A stretch of DNA of 64,000 nt from Saprospiraceae bacterium (GCA_027488935.1 JAIYAP010000029.1:1-64000), one strand, 5' to 3'. Positions 52,998-63,654 are shown, counted from the stretch's first letter. The notes: generated by a model not told the origin, from the sequence alone. A program made the numbers and translations.

Positions 52998-53149
52998 CGC
53001 GGTAAAGGTACATTAGCAAGGAGATAGTTAGGGCATTTGCTCATTTTTGCTTATTCTATTTCGTCGAACGGCGTACTTTACGGCCAAAATTCAGCAGACA
53101 AGCGCTTGAGCGTCCAAAGTCATGCTAAGGTGATAAAAAATCTTAAACT

Positions 53150-54949
53150 ATGAAACGAATCGCACTGTTTTCCATTTTATTTGTGTTGGTACAAACATTT
53201 GCTACTGCACAAGTTAATATGTATCAACAAAAATGTGCACCAGTATTGCAGGAGCAATTCAAAAATGGTGGCAAGGCTGATATGTTGGTTATTTTTAAGG
53301 AGCAGGCCAATGTACAGGCCGCTCAAATGCTTCCAACCAAACTAGCAAAAGCCGAATATGTGTACCGTCAACTGGAAGCCACCCTCGCACGCACACAAGC
53401 GCACGCCAACAAATTATTGCAAACCAAAGGGTTTAATGCAAATAGTTTGTTGATTGTCAATGCAATCGCAGTCGATCAGGCAAATGGTGAACTTGCACGC
53501 CAATTAGCCGAATTACCAGAAGTTGCCTGGATGGGCGCCGATCCCTGGGTGAAATTTGATCCCGGTTTTCAAACCGAAAGTACAACATCGCCTGCGCAAG
53601 ACCGGATGCAAGTAGAATGGGGCGTGGCTAAAATAAGCGCACCTGAGGTATGGGCATTGGGTTATACCGGCCAGGGTATTACCGTTGGCGGAGCTGATAC
53701 TGGTTACGACTGGAAGCACCCAGCCATTCAACCCCATTACCGTGGTTGGGATGCCGTAACAAATTCGGGCAACCATAATTATAATTGGCACGATGCGATT
53801 AAAACCGTGAGCCCGCAATACTTAGACAGCCTCGGCAATCCAATCGGTGCAAATCCCTGTGGCTTATCTTCCCAAGTTCCTTGCGATGACAACAGCCACG
53901 GGACACACACGATGGGCACGATGACGGGCGATGACGGCATGGGCAATATGATCGGTGTAGCGCCCGGCTCAAAATGGGTCGGATGCCGAAATATGGACCG
54001 CAATTGGGGCCGACCTTCTACCTATTTAGGCTGTTTTGAATGGTTTTTGGCGCCAACTGAATTGGATGGACAAAATCCGGATCCTGCAAAAGCGCCGCAT
54101 GTAATCAATAATTCATGGTATTGTTCTTATGAAGAAGGTTGCACCGATTCTTTGGTCAATGACTTACTGCGCATTGCGATTGTCAACCTCAAAGCTTCCG
54201 GTGTGGTGGTGGTGGTTTCCAATGGAAATAGCGGCCCTTGGTGTGGTACTACCAGCACAGTACCGCCGCAATTTGAAGAAAGCTTTAGTATAGGCGCTAC
54301 CCGTGTTGATGATGGCATCGCCGATTTTAGCAGCCGCGGACCGGTATTGGTAGATGGCAGCAACCGCATGAAACCCAATGTTTCAGCGCCTGGGAAGGAT
54401 GTTCGTTCCAGTACACTTAACAATAATTACTCAAGTTTTAGCGGCACCAGTATGGCCGGTCCACATGTGGTAGGATTGGTTGCATTGATGCTGTCGGCAC
54501 GTCCGGAATTAGCGGGCCACGTGGAAGATATCGAAAATATCATTGAACAAACGGCCATTTATTTTGGCGATTCGATCAATTGTGGACCGAGTATCGGCAC
54601 TGCACAACCGAACCATTCTTTTGGTTGGGGAAGGGTAGATGCGCTGGGTGCTGTGAACCAGGCTTTGCTATGGCAAGCGCCGGTAAGTACACAAACACCC
54701 ATTGAAGCAAGTGTAAGGGTTTATCCAAATCCTGTGCAGGAAACTGCTGTATTTGATTTGCAAAATTTCGGGGGCAAAACTTTGGTAGAGATCCTAAATA
54801 TGGAAGGGAAAACCATGTTTAGTCAAACCATCATACCTGGGGTGCGTCAGTTGTATAAAGTAAATATAAATTCATTTTATACAGGGGTTTATGTATATAA
54901 AATATCGTGTGGTGCAACGGTTTTTTCTGGTAAATTAATCAAATCCTAA
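53150..54949 (+). CDS. Subtilisin-like S8 serine protease with T9SS sorting domain
   Basis: 599 residues. Signal peptide (1-20, cut after ATA/AQ), a propeptide inhibitor I9-like region (about 40-110), then the S8 domain with catalytic Asp183 (GGADTGYDWKHP), His250 (DDNSHGTHTMG), oxyanion Asn (VINNSWYC) and Ser434 (SGTSMAGPHV). A C-terminal type A sorting domain starts near residue 525 (VYPNPVQETAVF) for export by the type IX system. Four closely spaced Cys (PCGLSSQVPCDD, YCSYEEGC) may form disulfides. Probably a secreted scavenging or surface-processing protease. Confidence 0.93.
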   Translation: MKRIALFSILFVLVQTFATAQVNMYQQKCAPVLQEQFKNGGKADMLVIFKEQANVQAAQMLPTKLAKAEYVYRQLEATLARTQAHANKLLQTKGFNANSLLIVNAIAVDQANGELARQLAELPEVAWMGADPWVKFDPGFQTESTTSPAQDRMQVEWGVAKISAPEVWALGYTGQGITVGGADTGYDWKHPAIQPHYRGWDAVTNSGNHNYNWHDAIKTVSPQYLDSLGNPIGANPCGLSSQVPCDDNSHGTHTMGTMTGDDGMGNMIGVAPGSKWVGCRNMDRNWGRPSTYLGCFEWFLAPTELDGQNPDPAKAPHVINNSWYCSYEEGCTDSLVNDLLRIAIVNLKASGVVVVVSNGNSGPWCGTTSTVPPQFEESFSIGATRVDDGIADFSSRGPVLVDGSNRMKPNVSAPGKDVRSSTLNNNYSSFSGTSMAGPHVVGLVALMLSARPELAGHVEDIENIIEQTAIYFGDSINCGPSIGTAQPNHSFGWGRVDALGAVNQALLWQAPVSTQTPIEASVRVYPNPVQETAVFDLQNFGGKTLVEILNMEGKTMFSQTIIPGVRQLYKVNINSFYTGVYVYKISCGATVFSGKLIKS

Positions 54950-55013
54950 TCCGTCGGTAAACGATCTTTCGCTTTGATTTTTTAACCATACAATATTCCT
55001 AAAATCCAGTACC

Positions 55014-56006
55014 ATGTTAAAAATAGATATGCACACCCATTTATTGCCGGAAAAACTACCCAATTTCGGCGATAAGTTCGGGTATGGCGATTTTATTCAC
55101 CTCGATCACCATCGTCCGGGCTTTGCGCGCATGATGAAAGGGGATGCTTTTTTTCGTGAAATTGAGCGCAACTGCTGGGATCCGGTCATTCGGATTGAGG
55201 AATATGCGCAGTTTAATACGCCTTTGCAAATCGTATGCACGATTCCTGTGATGTTTTCTTATTGGGCAAAACCGGCCGATTGTTTGCACTTGTCGATGTT
55301 TTTAAACGACCATTTGGCGGGTGTGGTAGATGATTACCCGGAGCATTACCTTGCTTTAGGCACCATTCCCATGCAGGATACCGATTTGGCCATCCAAGAG
55401 TTGGAGCGCATCAAAGCACTAGGATTTCCCGGTATTCAAATCGGATCGAATGTAAACCAGTTGAACCTGAGCGAGCCGCAGTTTTTTCCCATTTTTGAAG
55501 CCTGTCAGGCACTCGATTTGGCAGTATTGATTCATCCCTGGGAAATGATGGGTGAGGCCGATATGAAGAAATATTGGTTGCCCTGGTTGGTGGGTATGCC
55601 AGCCGAGACAAGCCGGGCAGTTTGTTCGCTTATTTTTGGCGGGGTGATGGAGCGTTTGCCCAAATTGCGATTTTGTTTTGCACATGCGGGCGGCTCGTTT
55701 TTACCTACGATTGGACGGGTACAACATGGTTTTGATTGTCGGCCAGATTTGGTGGCCGTAGACAATGCACTGCCTCCGCGACATTATTTGGGTAAATTTT
55801 GGGTAGATTCGGCCACCCACGATCCGGCTTTGTTGCGCTATGTGCTGGAAACGGCGGGTGAGGATAAAGTTTGCCTCGGTTCGGATTATCCATTTCCATT
55901 GGGTGACCTTGAAATTGGCGCTTCGATTGAAAAAATGAACCTGCCGGAATCGACTGTGGAGAAAATATTTTACAAAAATACCCTGGCCTGGCTGCACGGG
56001 GCTTAA
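55014..56006 (+). CDS. Amidohydrolase, ACMSD-like (aminocarboxymuconate-semialdehyde decarboxylase)
   Basis: 330 residues. The metal-dependent TIM barrel is shown by IDMHTHLLPE (HxH ligands), PWEMMGEAD preceded by LIHP (His ligand, about 173), FCFAHAGGSFLP (second His, about 224) and LGSDYPFPLGD (Asp ligand). The ACMSD subgroup removes the carboxyl group from 2-amino-3-carboxymuconate semialdehyde in tryptophan catabolism. No other kynurenine genes are adjacent; xylulokinase starts immediately at the next base, so they share a transcript. A different decarboxylase substrate cannot be excluded. Confidence 0.85.
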   Translation: MLKIDMHTHLLPEKLPNFGDKFGYGDFIHLDHHRPGFARMMKGDAFFREIERNCWDPVIRIEEYAQFNTPLQIVCTIPVMFSYWAKPADCLHLSMFLNDHLAGVVDDYPEHYLALGTIPMQDTDLAIQELERIKALGFPGIQIGSNVNQLNLSEPQFFPIFEACQALDLAVLIHPWEMMGEADMKKYWLPWLVGMPAETSRAVCSLIFGGVMERLPKLRFCFAHAGGSFLPTIGRVQHGFDCRPDLVAVDNALPPRHYLGKFWVDSATHDPALLRYVLETAGEDKVCLGSDYPFPLGDLEIGASIEKMNLPESTVEKIFYKNTLAWLHGA

Positions 56007-57509
56007 ATGCCGAAAACATTGGGAAACGGATATTTACTTGGCATAGATCTGGGCAGTTCCTCCGTAAAAGCTGCGTTGGTGGATGCGCAAACGCAAAAAG
56101 TGCTCGCTTTGGCGCAAGCACCCGATACGGAAATGGACATTACCGCACCGCATGCTGGCTGGGCCGAACAAGACCCTGCCCTTTGGTGGCATTACGTGGT
56201 TGAATCTGTTCATAAATTATTCAATAACAGTGGTTTAGATGCAAATCAGGTGCGTGCGATCGGTATTTCCTACCAGATGCACGGTTTGGTTACGTTGGAT
56301 GCTGAAGGGGAAGTAGTGCGCCCTGCCATTATTTGGTGCGACAGTCGGGCCGTGGAAATTGGCAGGGAGGCTATGGAGTATTTAGGTGCGCCCTATTGCA
56401 TGGTACACTACCTGAATGGACCGGGCAATTTTACGGCCTCCAAGTTGCGTTGGGTGCAGCAAAACGAACCCGTTTTGTATGAACGTATTCGGTGGGCGAT
56501 GCTGCCGGGCGATTATATTGCTTATCGTTTCACGGGTGAAATGGGTACCACCATCAGCGGGTTATCGGAAGGGATATTATGGGATTTTAAGGCGCATGCC
56601 CACGCGCAGCAGTTGTTAAGCCATTATGAAATTGATTCGGCGCTTTTGCCCCCCGTTTTGCCCACTTTTGGCTTGCAAGGGCGCGTTCAGGCAGCTATTG
56701 CCGCTGAATTAGGCATTCCTATGGGTACCCCAGTAACTTACCGCGCGGGCGACCAACCGAATAACGCCTTGTCATTGAATGCTTTAAAACCAGGTGAAGT
56801 AGCTGCAACGGGCGGAACCTCCGGGGTAATTTATGGCGTGGTAGATAAGCCCGTCGGCGACCCATATCAACGGGTAAATAGTTTTGCACATGTGAATCAC
56901 CAACCCGATGCACCGCGTATTGGCGTATTGTTGTGCATCAATGGCGCAGGTATTCAACACCGGTGGATGCGGCAATTTTTTGCTTCCCAAGGCACTACAT
57001 ATGCTGAAATGGAGGCTCAAGCGGCACAAATTACCATTGGATCGGAAGGTTTGCGCATTTTACCCTTTGGCAACGGGGCTGAGCGTATGTTGGGCAACCG
57101 CGATGTGGGGGCGCAATATTTGGGCATTCAATTCAATCGGCATCAGGCCCCGCATTTTTACCGGGCAGGCTTGGAAGGCATCGCTTTCTCCTTTGTGTAT
57201 GGCGCTCAGGTGATGCAAACCCTTGGCCTGGATGTATCCGTTTTGCGGGCCGGTAACGACAATTTATTTCAATCTGTTATATTTGCTCAAACAATCGCCA
57301 ACCTCTTGCATTGTCGCATCGAAGTGTTGCGCAGTACGGGTGCAGCAGGGGCCGCGCTTGCCGCTGGTGTAGGGATTGGCTTATGGTCAGATCCTTCGGA
57401 AGCAATGGGTGCGCTGGAGTTAATGCAAGTATACGAGCCCCAAACCACGATAGAGCATTACCAGGAAGCCTACTTAGATTGGGTAATAAATTTGCGTAAA
57501 ATGCTCTAA
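56007..57509 (+). CDS. xylB: Xylulokinase (FGGY carbohydrate kinase)
   Basis: 500 residues, normal for XylB. The FGGY family signs are [16 protein letters not shown] (N-terminal phosphate loop), the substrate region QMHGLV and [15 protein letters not shown]-like '[10 protein letters not shown]' and GGTSGVIYG, and the C-terminal [12 protein letters not shown] and [10 protein letters not shown]. The enzyme phosphorylates D-xylulose to xylulose-5-phosphate. The ATG is the base after the amidohydrolase stop. xylA follows 35 nt later, completing the isomerase pathway to the pentose phosphate route. Confidence 0.93.
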   Translation: MPKTLGNGYLLGIDLGSSSVKAALVDAQTQKVLALAQAPDTEMDITAPHAGWAEQDPALWWHYVVESVHKLFNNSGLDANQVRAIGISYQMHGLVTLDAEGEVVRPAIIWCDSRAVEIGREAMEYLGAPYCMVHYLNGPGNFTASKLRWVQQNEPVLYERIRWAMLPGDYIAYRFTGEMGTTISGLSEGILWDFKAHAHAQQLLSHYEIDSALLPPVLPTFGLQGRVQAAIAAELGIPMGTPVTYRAGDQPNNALSLNALKPGEVAATGGTSGVIYGVVDKPVGDPYQRVNSFAHVNHQPDAPRIGVLLCINGAGIQHRWMRQFFASQGTTYAEMEAQAAQITIGSEGLRILPFGNGAERMLGNRDVGAQYLGIQFNRHQAPHFYRAGLEGIAFSFVYGAQVMQTLGLDVSVLRAGNDNLFQSVIFAQTIANLLHCRIEVLRSTGAAGAALAAGVGIGLWSDPSEAMGALELMQVYEPQTTIEHYQEAYLDWVINLRKML

Positions 57510-57544
57510 ATCAACTGCTTTTAGTAATATTAAAAAACAAAACC

Positions 57545-58888
57545 ATGTCCAACGCTACCGTACACTTAACCCTGGGTGCAACCGAATATTTTAAAGGCAT
57601 CGGCGTAATTCCATTTGAAGGCAAAGGTTCTGATAATCCTTTGGCATTCAAGTATTATAATGCCCAGCAGGTGGTTGCGGGCAAAACCATGCAGGAGCAT
57701 TTCAAATTTGCGGTAGCGTATTGGCACAGCCTCTGCGGCACAGGCGGCGATCCATTTGGTCCGGGTACTAAAAATTTCCCCTGGTTGCAGGCAAAAGACG
57801 CGGTACAACAGGCAAAAGATAAAATGGACGCGGCTTTTGAGTTGATTACCAAATTGGGCATCCCCTATTTTTGTTTCCATGATTATGACTTGATTGCCGA
57901 AGCCGATACCTTGGTTAAAAGCGAACGACGCCTGAAAACCATCACAGAATATGGCAAAGAAAAAATGGCTGCTTGTGGGGTGAAAGTGTTGTGGGGTACC
58001 GCCAATTTGTTCAGCCATCCGCGTTATATGAACGGGGCTGCCACCAACCCTGATTTTGCCGTGGTCGCACACGCGGGGGCGCAGGTGAAGCATGCTTTGG
58101 ATACTACGATTGCCCTGGGCGGCGAAAATTATGTGTTTTGGGGAGGACGGGAAGGTTACCAGTCTTTGTTGAATACCGATATGAAGCGGGAATTGGACCA
58201 CATGGCGCGTTTTCTGCACATCGCCAAGGATTATGCGCGCAAACAAGGTTTTAAAGGGACCTTTTTTATAGAGCCCAAACCCATGGAGCCGAGCAAGCAC
58301 CAGTATGATTTTGATGCAGCCACCGTGATTGGTTTTTTGCAAAATTATGGGCTGGAAAAAGATTTTAAACTGAATATTGAGGTAAATCACGCCACTTTAG
58401 CCCTGCATTCATTTCAGCACGAACTACAAATAGCGGCCAATGCAGGCATGTTGGGCAGCATTGATGCCAATCGGGGCGATTACCAAAACGGTTGGGACAC
58501 CGATCAGTTCCCCAATAATATTTACGAATTGACGGAAGCGATGTTGGTGATCCTGGAAGCGGGTGGTTTTCAAGGCGGCGGGATCAATTTTGATGCTAAA
58601 ACACGGCGTAACTCTACGGATTTAGCCGACTTGTTTTATGCGCATATTGGTGGCATGGACGTGTTTGCGCGGGCGTTGTTGGTGGCAGATGCGGTATTAA
58701 CCCAATCACCTTATCGCAGTTTGCGGGCGGAGCGGTATGCCAGTTTTGACGAAGGCGATGGGGCGTTGTTTGAAAACGGCAAATTAAAACTCAGTGATTT
58801 AGCGCGCATCGCCAAAGTAAATGGCGAACCCAAACAGCGCAGTGGACGGCAGGAATTGTTTGAAAATTTGATCAATAATTTGATTTGA
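57545..58888 (+). CDS. xylA: Xylose isomerase
   Basis: 447 residues, class II length. Active-site and metal-binding motifs are present: [12 protein letters not shown] (His/Asp), [33 protein letters not shown] (metal-binding Glu and catalytic Lys), [10 protein letters not shown] and the C-terminal [12 protein letters not shown]. It interconverts D-xylose and D-xylulose (and glucose/fructose) with Mg or Mn. Together with xylB upstream this gives xylose entry, but no xylose transporter or XylR is visible in the window. Its stop codon directly abuts that of the convergent methyltransferase. Confidence 0.96.
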   Translation: MSNATVHLTLGATEYFKGIGVIPFEGKGSDNPLAFKYYNAQQVVAGKTMQEHFKFAVAYWHSLCGTGGDPFGPGTKNFPWLQAKDAVQQAKDKMDAAFELITKLGIPYFCFHDYDLIAEADTLVKSERRLKTITEYGKEKMAACGVKVLWGTANLFSHPRYMNGAATNPDFAVVAHAGAQVKHALDTTIALGGENYVFWGGREGYQSLLNTDMKRELDHMARFLHIAKDYARKQGFKGTFFIEPKPMEPSKHQYDFDAATVIGFLQNYGLEKDFKLNIEVNHATLALHSFQHELQIAANAGMLGSIDANRGDYQNGWDTDQFPNNIYELTEAMLVILEAGGFQGGGINFDAKTRRNSTDLADLFYAHIGGMDVFARALLVADAVLTQSPYRSLRAERYASFDEGDGALFENGKLKLSDLARIAKVNGEPKQRSGRQELFENLINNLI

Positions 58889-59659
58889 TTATTGGTCCGA
58901 TTTGAGGCGATAAGTGCCGCTTTCTAGTCTTTTTTGGGCAAAATTGAAATAATCGGGCACCAGTTCAAAGCCTAAGTATTGACGGCCTTCCATTTGGCTG
59001 ACCACCGCTACTTGTCCCGAACCCAGGAAAGGGTCGAGCACAATATCGCCGGGTTGGCTGGAATAGGCTAATATTTTGCGGATGATTTCGGCAGGCAGTT
59101 TGGTAGGTGTTTTTACATCGCCGTTCCAGTATTCGCGCGAAATATTCCACACATCTTCTTTGTCTTTATAGTGCGCGCTGCCCCCTTCGGCGTGTTTTTC
59201 GTCTTTTTCAAAACGGGCATAGGGGTAAAATTTCCGCTGTTTTTCGTCGATGCTCGCAAAAAGAATATGATAGTGGGACGTTACATATTTGCGGGTCGTA
59301 ACCAACCCAAACTGGTATTTCCACACTAAATGATTTACCAGGTTTAATTCCTGTTCATCCAGGGCGATCAGGATATCTTTCAAATAATTCCAGCCGGAAA
59401 AAATATACAAACTACCTGTGGGTTTGAGCACCCTGCGCACTTGGGTGAGCCAGGCACGCGTAAATTCGAGGTAATCTTCCCCTTTTACCTCGGAGTAGCC
59501 TTCTAGTACGCGACCTGCTTTTCGGTTATAATTTCCGCGTTTTGCGCCAAATTCAATGCCAAAGGGCGGATCGGTAATGACCAGATCCACACTTGCGTCC
59601 GGTAAATGCTGCTGCATACCGGATATACAATCCTCGTTAAATATTTGATTGACTATCAT
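58889..59659 (-). CDS. Orphan site-specific DNA methyltransferase (N6-A/N4-C type)
   Basis: 256 residues from the ATG at 59659. The catalytic motif IV is TDPPFGIEFG (about 29-38), and the SAM-binding motif I, DPFLGSGQVAV, lies near the C-terminus (about 218-228), so the motif order is the beta class. A target-recognition stretch lies between (about 130-195). No restriction endonuclease is adjacent, so it is probably an orphan with a regulatory or protective role, or a mobile remnant. The target sequence cannot be inferred. It lies convergent to xylA with zero intergenic bases. Confidence 0.9.
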   Translation of the reverse strand: MIVNQIFNEDCISGMQQHLPDASVDLVITDPPFGIEFGAKRGNYNRKAGRVLEGYSEVKGEDYLEFTRAWLTQVRRVLKPTGSLYIFSGWNYLKDILIALDEQELNLVNHLVWKYQFGLVTTRKYVTSHYHILFASIDEKQRKFYPYARFEKDEKHAEGGSAHYKDKEDVWNISREYWNGDVKTPTKLPAEIIRKILAYSSQPGDIVLDPFLGSGQVAVVSQMEGRQYLGFELVPDYFNFAQKRLESGTYRLKSDQ

Positions 59660-59722
59660 GCTCGAAACCAAGGCCCAAGAACGGGAAAATTCGCAGAAAT
59701 GCAGCCTTTGCCGAATTTTCTT

Positions 59723-60892
59723 TTAAAATAGGAAAAGCGCCAGGAGCAAACTGATTGTAAATAAAAGACCAAAGCCAATCGCATAAATTACCACATACAT
59801 GAGCCATTTGAGCGTAGTCATCCACCAGCTTTGACGATAATAATTGTACAAGGCCAACCACATAGATATCCCTATCCAGCCAAGAAGAACAATCCAAATG
59901 GGGCCTAAAGGGAAAAGGGAACTTAACAACAATGCAAGGGTGAGCATCAAATAGGCCCCTGAATGCTGGTGCATCAGAAAAACAAAGTGCTCTACATAAT
60001 AACGTTTTTGACGGTAATAAAACAGGTGTAATATCAAGGCCATCAAGCCAATTAAGGCCAAAATGGTCCAGGCAAAACTGCCGATATACGTATGTACCAG
60101 TCCCTGCGGATTTTTAAAAGATTTTAAGCTTTGTTTTAATAAAATCTGCTCCACCCAGCCATTTACCCCATAGTTTTCAATAATTTCATCGGGGGTTTGG
60201 TTGAAAAGATCGTCTAACGCGATTTTTGATTTAAAGGTGAGTAAATTCATATCCACTGAATCATTGCTCAAATTGATCGAATCGCCATTGGATAGGGCAA
60301 TGCTATCCGTAACATGCTGGACAAACACTAGGTTACGGTTTTCTTTTTTATAAACAGTCGATAAAACAGAATCGAGCGCCCTTTCTGTTTCCTTGTTTTT
60401 TAAATCAGCAGGTAATTGATTATATGCGCGCAAATAACTATGTTTTTTAGCCGAATATTTCAAAGACTCAAGGACCATTTCGCCGGTTATTTCCGCTTTG
60501 TCTTCCTTTTCTGTCGGGTTAAAACTGAAATTAAAGTTATTTCCTAAGTTGTTGAAAGAAAAGCCTTTATCGCCAATTTGTTTGTTAAATACCAACAGAA
60601 AAAAGAACATCACCACAAAAAAGAACTGTACCGGATGCGGGTATTTTTTGTGTTTACCTTTAAAATATTCCACCGTTACTTTACCGGGAATCATCAATTG
60701 CCAAATAGCCCTAACCACTTTGCTGTCTAAATGACTAAAGTGACTCCAAAAGCGTTTAAGTAATTCCTTCATGCGCACCTTGCCATTGTTGTTTTTTTGG
60801 CCACAATGCGGACAAAATTTGGCTTTAGGTGGCAGCGGTTTTTCGCAGTTTAAACAAAGGTCGGGTGTTTCCTGATCGAGTTCCATAGACAT
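59723..60892 (-). CDS. DUF3667 membrane protein with zinc ribbon (paralogue 2)
   Basis: 389 residues from the ATG at 60892 (60886 is another option). The zinc ribbon CLNCEKPLPPKAKFCPHCGQ (about 13-32) is followed by VRMKELLKRFW, IPGKVTVEYFKGKHKKYPHP, a TM helix (about 90-105), a soluble middle region (about 110-275) and four TM helices at the C-terminus. It has the same plan as the protein at 24404-25459 with a longer middle region. Function unknown. It lies between the DNA methyltransferase and the patatin-like gene, 42 nt downstream of the latter. Confidence 0.82.
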   Translation of the reverse strand: MSMELDQETPDLCLNCEKPLPPKAKFCPHCGQKNNNGKVRMKELLKRFWSHFSHLDSKVVRAIWQLMIPGKVTVEYFKGKHKKYPHPVQFFFVVMFFFLLVFNKQIGDKGFSFNNLGNNFNFSFNPTEKEDKAEITGEMVLESLKYSAKKHSYLRAYNQLPADLKNKETERALDSVLSTVYKKENRNLVFVQHVTDSIALSNGDSINLSNDSVDMNLLTFKSKIALDDLFNQTPDEIIENYGVNGWVEQILLKQSLKSFKNPQGLVHTYIGSFAWTILALIGLMALILHLFYYRQKRYYVEHFVFLMHQHSGAYLMLTLALLLSSLFPLGPIWIVLLGWIGISMWLALYNYYRQSWWMTTLKWLMYVVIYAIGFGLLFTISLLLALFLF

Positions 60893-60934
60893 GAAAGGTA
60901 TATTTCTGGCACGAAAGATAGGCAAGTCATATAA

Positions 60935-61699
60935 TTATTCCATGATTTCCGCTTTTTTTGATTGCAACAACTGTTGTGTAAAATCGTACCCATATTGGTA
61001 AATTTCGGGCAGTTTATTGGCATCAAACATACCAAAAGTGCCCAATTCGGGCGGCTCGATGAACAAATGTACGTTTTGGGCCGATTGCAGAATTCCAGCG
61101 CGGGTACTCAGGTGCCAGGCGCGGTCGATAATGCGGGCAAGCGAATCCTTGGTATTGTGGGGCGGCATTGGATTGACGTGTATAGCAATCACATCTTCAA
61201 GTGCCGCTGAAAACAAGTTAACGGGCATGTTATCTGCCAGTCCACCATCTACATACACGCCTTCCCCGATTATAAAGGGCGGAAAAATGGCTGGAATACT
61301 ACAAGACGCAAGCACTGCAGGAATGATCGGCCCCGATTCAAATACGGTTTGCATCCCTGTATTAAAATCGGTCACACTGACTTTGAACGGGATCGGCAAC
61401 TGTTCAAATTGGGTAAAAGGCAGGTTTTTTTGCATAAAACTGCCCAACTGATCCATGGTAAACAGCCCTTGTTTCAGGAAATTCCAGCGCAGCATTTTGC
61501 TGAGTTTGATTTGATCAATAAACAAAGCACGCACTGCATCGGGTTCCATACCACCCGCAACAAAGGCACCTACCAAGGCACCGGCGCTTACGCCCGCAAT
61601 CGCTGAGGGCTCATAACCTTGCTCTTTCAAGGCCTTTAAGGCGCCCACATGCGCAAAGCCGCGGGCGCCTCCGCCCGACAGGACGATGGGTTTTTTCAT
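60935..61699 (-). CDS. Patatin-like phospholipase (RssA/YlbK type)
   Basis: 254 residues. The patatin catalytic dyad and oxyanion hole are complete: SGGGARGFAHVGAL (oxyanion Gly-rich loop), AGVSAGALVGAF (nucleophile Ser about 40) and YVDGGLADNMP (Asp about 152). It lacks a signal peptide, so it should act on the inner face of membrane lipids as a phospholipase A or lipid acyl hydrolase. Single-domain patatins of this size are common in bacteria. Confidence 0.9.
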   Translation of the reverse strand: MKKPIVLSGGGARGFAHVGALKALKEQGYEPSAIAGVSAGALVGAFVAGGMEPDAVRALFIDQIKLSKMLRWNFLKQGLFTMDQLGSFMQKNLPFTQFEQLPIPFKVSVTDFNTGMQTVFESGPIIPAVLASCSIPAIFPPFIIGEGVYVDGGLADNMPVNLFSAALEDVIAIHVNPMPPHNTKDSLARIIDRAWHLSTRAGILQSAQNVHLFIEPPELGTFGMFDANKLPEIYQYGYDFTQQLLQSKKAEIME

Positions 61700-61760
61700 A
61701 TTTTATTCGGTTTTTATGGTCATTTACGGCATTTTGCCACTAGTTTTTATCAGAACCATC

Positions 61761-62537
61761 CTACTTAGCAATACGCAATGCCGTTGCATAGGCATTGGGT
61801 AACGGACTGTTCTCAACCGCTACAGCGGCTTTTTCAACATCGTATTCAAAACGTATGAACTGTACCCGCACGCTGCCTGGATCTTTCAAACTGCTGTACT
61901 CATCCCACTCAAGCAGTGCATAAGTGCCACGCGGGTCGCCATCTTTGGGTTTGCCTACCGATCCAATGTTAATGGCATGGCGGTAGTGTGGTGCATCTTC
62001 GGTGCCGCTGTTGAGCACACGATGGTAGGGTTTGTGGGTATGTCCGAAACAAAGAATATCGGCATGCGCATCTTCAAGAATACGCAGCAAACTTTTTTCG
62101 TCGCGGTCTTCAAACAGGTATTCATTGATTTTGCGCGGACTGCCGTGTACCAGCAGGAGTTGCATGATTTCTGGGGCCTGCATTTCCAATTCGAGGCGGA
62201 TGTGCTTGGGCAATTGTCGCAGGTATTGGCGTTCGTCTGGTCCTACGATTTGATTGGTAAATGCGATGGACTGCGCGCCATTGGCTTTTTCTTCCTCCGT
62301 TTTGTAAGCACAGCCACAATCATCGCTGCTGCGGCCGATTCCGAAATCGTAGTTGCCCGCAATGGTAGGGATACCCCTGTCGCGGATCATTTGAATGACC
62401 TCATTGGGCCAAATATTATAGCCGACAAGGTCGCCCAAACAAAAAATCTGATCCGGTTTGCGTTGGTCAATATCGGCAAGACAGGCTTCTAAAGCGGGTA
62501 AATTGGCGTGAATGTCGCTAAAAAGGGCGATTTTCAT
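61761..62537 (-). CDS. Calcineurin-like metallophosphoesterase
   Basis: 258 residues. All metallophosphatase blocks are visible: LFSDIHANLPALEAC (DxH), CLGDLVGYNIWP (GDxxGY), AGNYDFGIG (GN.D), LLVHGSPRKIN (H) and CFGHTHKPYHR (GHTH). Members of this short subgroup (YfcE/YmdB-like or diadenosine tetraphosphatase-like) hydrolyse phosphodiesters or nucleotide polyphosphates; the substrate here is unknown. It lies 22 nt downstream of the acr3 gene on the same strand, so it may be transcribed with the arsenic genes. Confidence 0.88.
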   Translation of the reverse strand: MKIALFSDIHANLPALEACLADIDQRKPDQIFCLGDLVGYNIWPNEVIQMIRDRGIPTIAGNYDFGIGRSSDDCGCAYKTEEEKANGAQSIAFTNQIVGPDERQYLRQLPKHIRLELEMQAPEIMQLLLVHGSPRKINEYLFEDRDEKSLLRILEDAHADILCFGHTHKPYHRVLNSGTEDAPHYRHAINIGSVGKPKDGDPRGTYALLEWDEYSSLKDPGSVRVQFIRFEYDVEKAAVAVENSPLPNAYATALRIAK

Positions 62538-62559
62538 AATGTTTAAATTTGATTGTTTA

Positions 62560-63609
62560 TTAATTGAATTTGGATTGCTGTTTTAGTGCTACCTGGACGA
62601 GCAGGATGAGTACTGGTACTTCAATGAGTGGCCCAATCACTGCCGCAAAGGCAACGCCAGAATCGATTCCAAATACTGCAATGGCCACGGCAATGCCCAA
62701 TTCAAAATTGTTTCCGGCGGCCGTAAATGCCAGGGCCGCGCTCTTCGGATAATCGGCTCCTGCGCGTTTGGCTAAGTAAAATGCGCTGAAAAACATGATG
62801 ACAAAATAAGCAATAAGCGGCATGGCAATGCGTAAGACATCAAACGGTATTTCTACAATGAGTTTTCCCTTGTAACTAAACATAACCACGATGGTAAATA
62901 ACAAGGAAACCAGTGTAATCGGACTAATACGCGGAATAAATTCCTGCTCGTACCAGATTTTTCCTTTCTGTTTGAGCAAAATATATCGGGTAAGCATGCC
63001 CGCCATAAAAGGAATACCCAGGTAAATAAATACGCTTTCGGCAATTTGGGCGATGCTCACATTTACCGCAACCCCTTCTATTCCAAAAAACGGTGGTAAA
63101 ACGGTGACAAAAAACCAGGCGTATACACTATAAAACAACACCTGAAAAATGCTGTTAAAGGCAACCAAGCCTGCTACATATTCATTGTCGCCTTTGGCCA
63201 AATCGTTCCATACAATTACCATGGCAATGCAACGCGCCAAACCAATCATAATCAGTCCAATCATGTATTCCGGCTTGTCTTGTAGGAACAAAACGGCCAA
63301 CAAAAACATCAAAATAGGACCGATTAGCCAGTTTTGCACCAAAGAAAGTGTCAATACCCGGGTATTTCGAAACACTTTGGGCATTTCCTCATATTTCACT
63401 TTGGCCAAGGGAGGGTACATCATCAGAATTAGTCCAATAGCGATTGGAATGTTGGTGGATCCAGATTGAAACTGGTTGATAAAATTGGCTGTGCCCGGCA
63501 CAAAATAGCCCAAACCAATGCCTAAAAGCATGGCCAGAAAAATCCACAAGGTTAAATAACGATCCAAAAAACCAAGTCTTTTGGGCGTAGGGGTATGCGT
63601 TGATTTCAT
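62560..63609 (-). CDS. arsB: Arsenite efflux transporter, ACR3 family
   Basis: 349 residues with ten TM helices, the length of ACR3. Conserved features are [21 protein letters not shown] at the N-terminus, [21 protein letters not shown], the essential Cys in [19 protein letters not shown] (about 126), [15 protein letters not shown], and [22 protein letters not shown]. It extrudes arsenite using the proton gradient. It follows arsM on the minus strand with a hairpin between; no ArsR or ArsC is in the window, though they may lie just beyond 64000. Confidence 0.93.
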   Translation of the reverse strand: MKSTHTPTPKRLGFLDRYLTLWIFLAMLLGIGLGYFVPGTANFINQFQSGSTNIPIAIGLILMMYPPLAKVKYEEMPKVFRNTRVLTLSLVQNWLIGPILMFLLAVLFLQDKPEYMIGLIMIGLARCIAMVIVWNDLAKGDNEYVAGLVAFNSIFQVLFYSVYAWFFVTVLPPFFGIEGVAVNVSIAQIAESVFIYLGIPFMAGMLTRYILLKQKGKIWYEQEFIPRISPITLVSLLFTIVVMFSYKGKLIVEIPFDVLRIAMPLIAYFVIMFFSAFYLAKRAGADYPKSAALAFTAAGNNFELGIAVAIAVFGIDSGVAFAAVIGPLIEVPVLILLVQVALKQQSKFN

Positions 63610-63654
63610 AAAAAAGTTGGTTTGACCGGATTCAAAATGAACATTGATTGGGAA

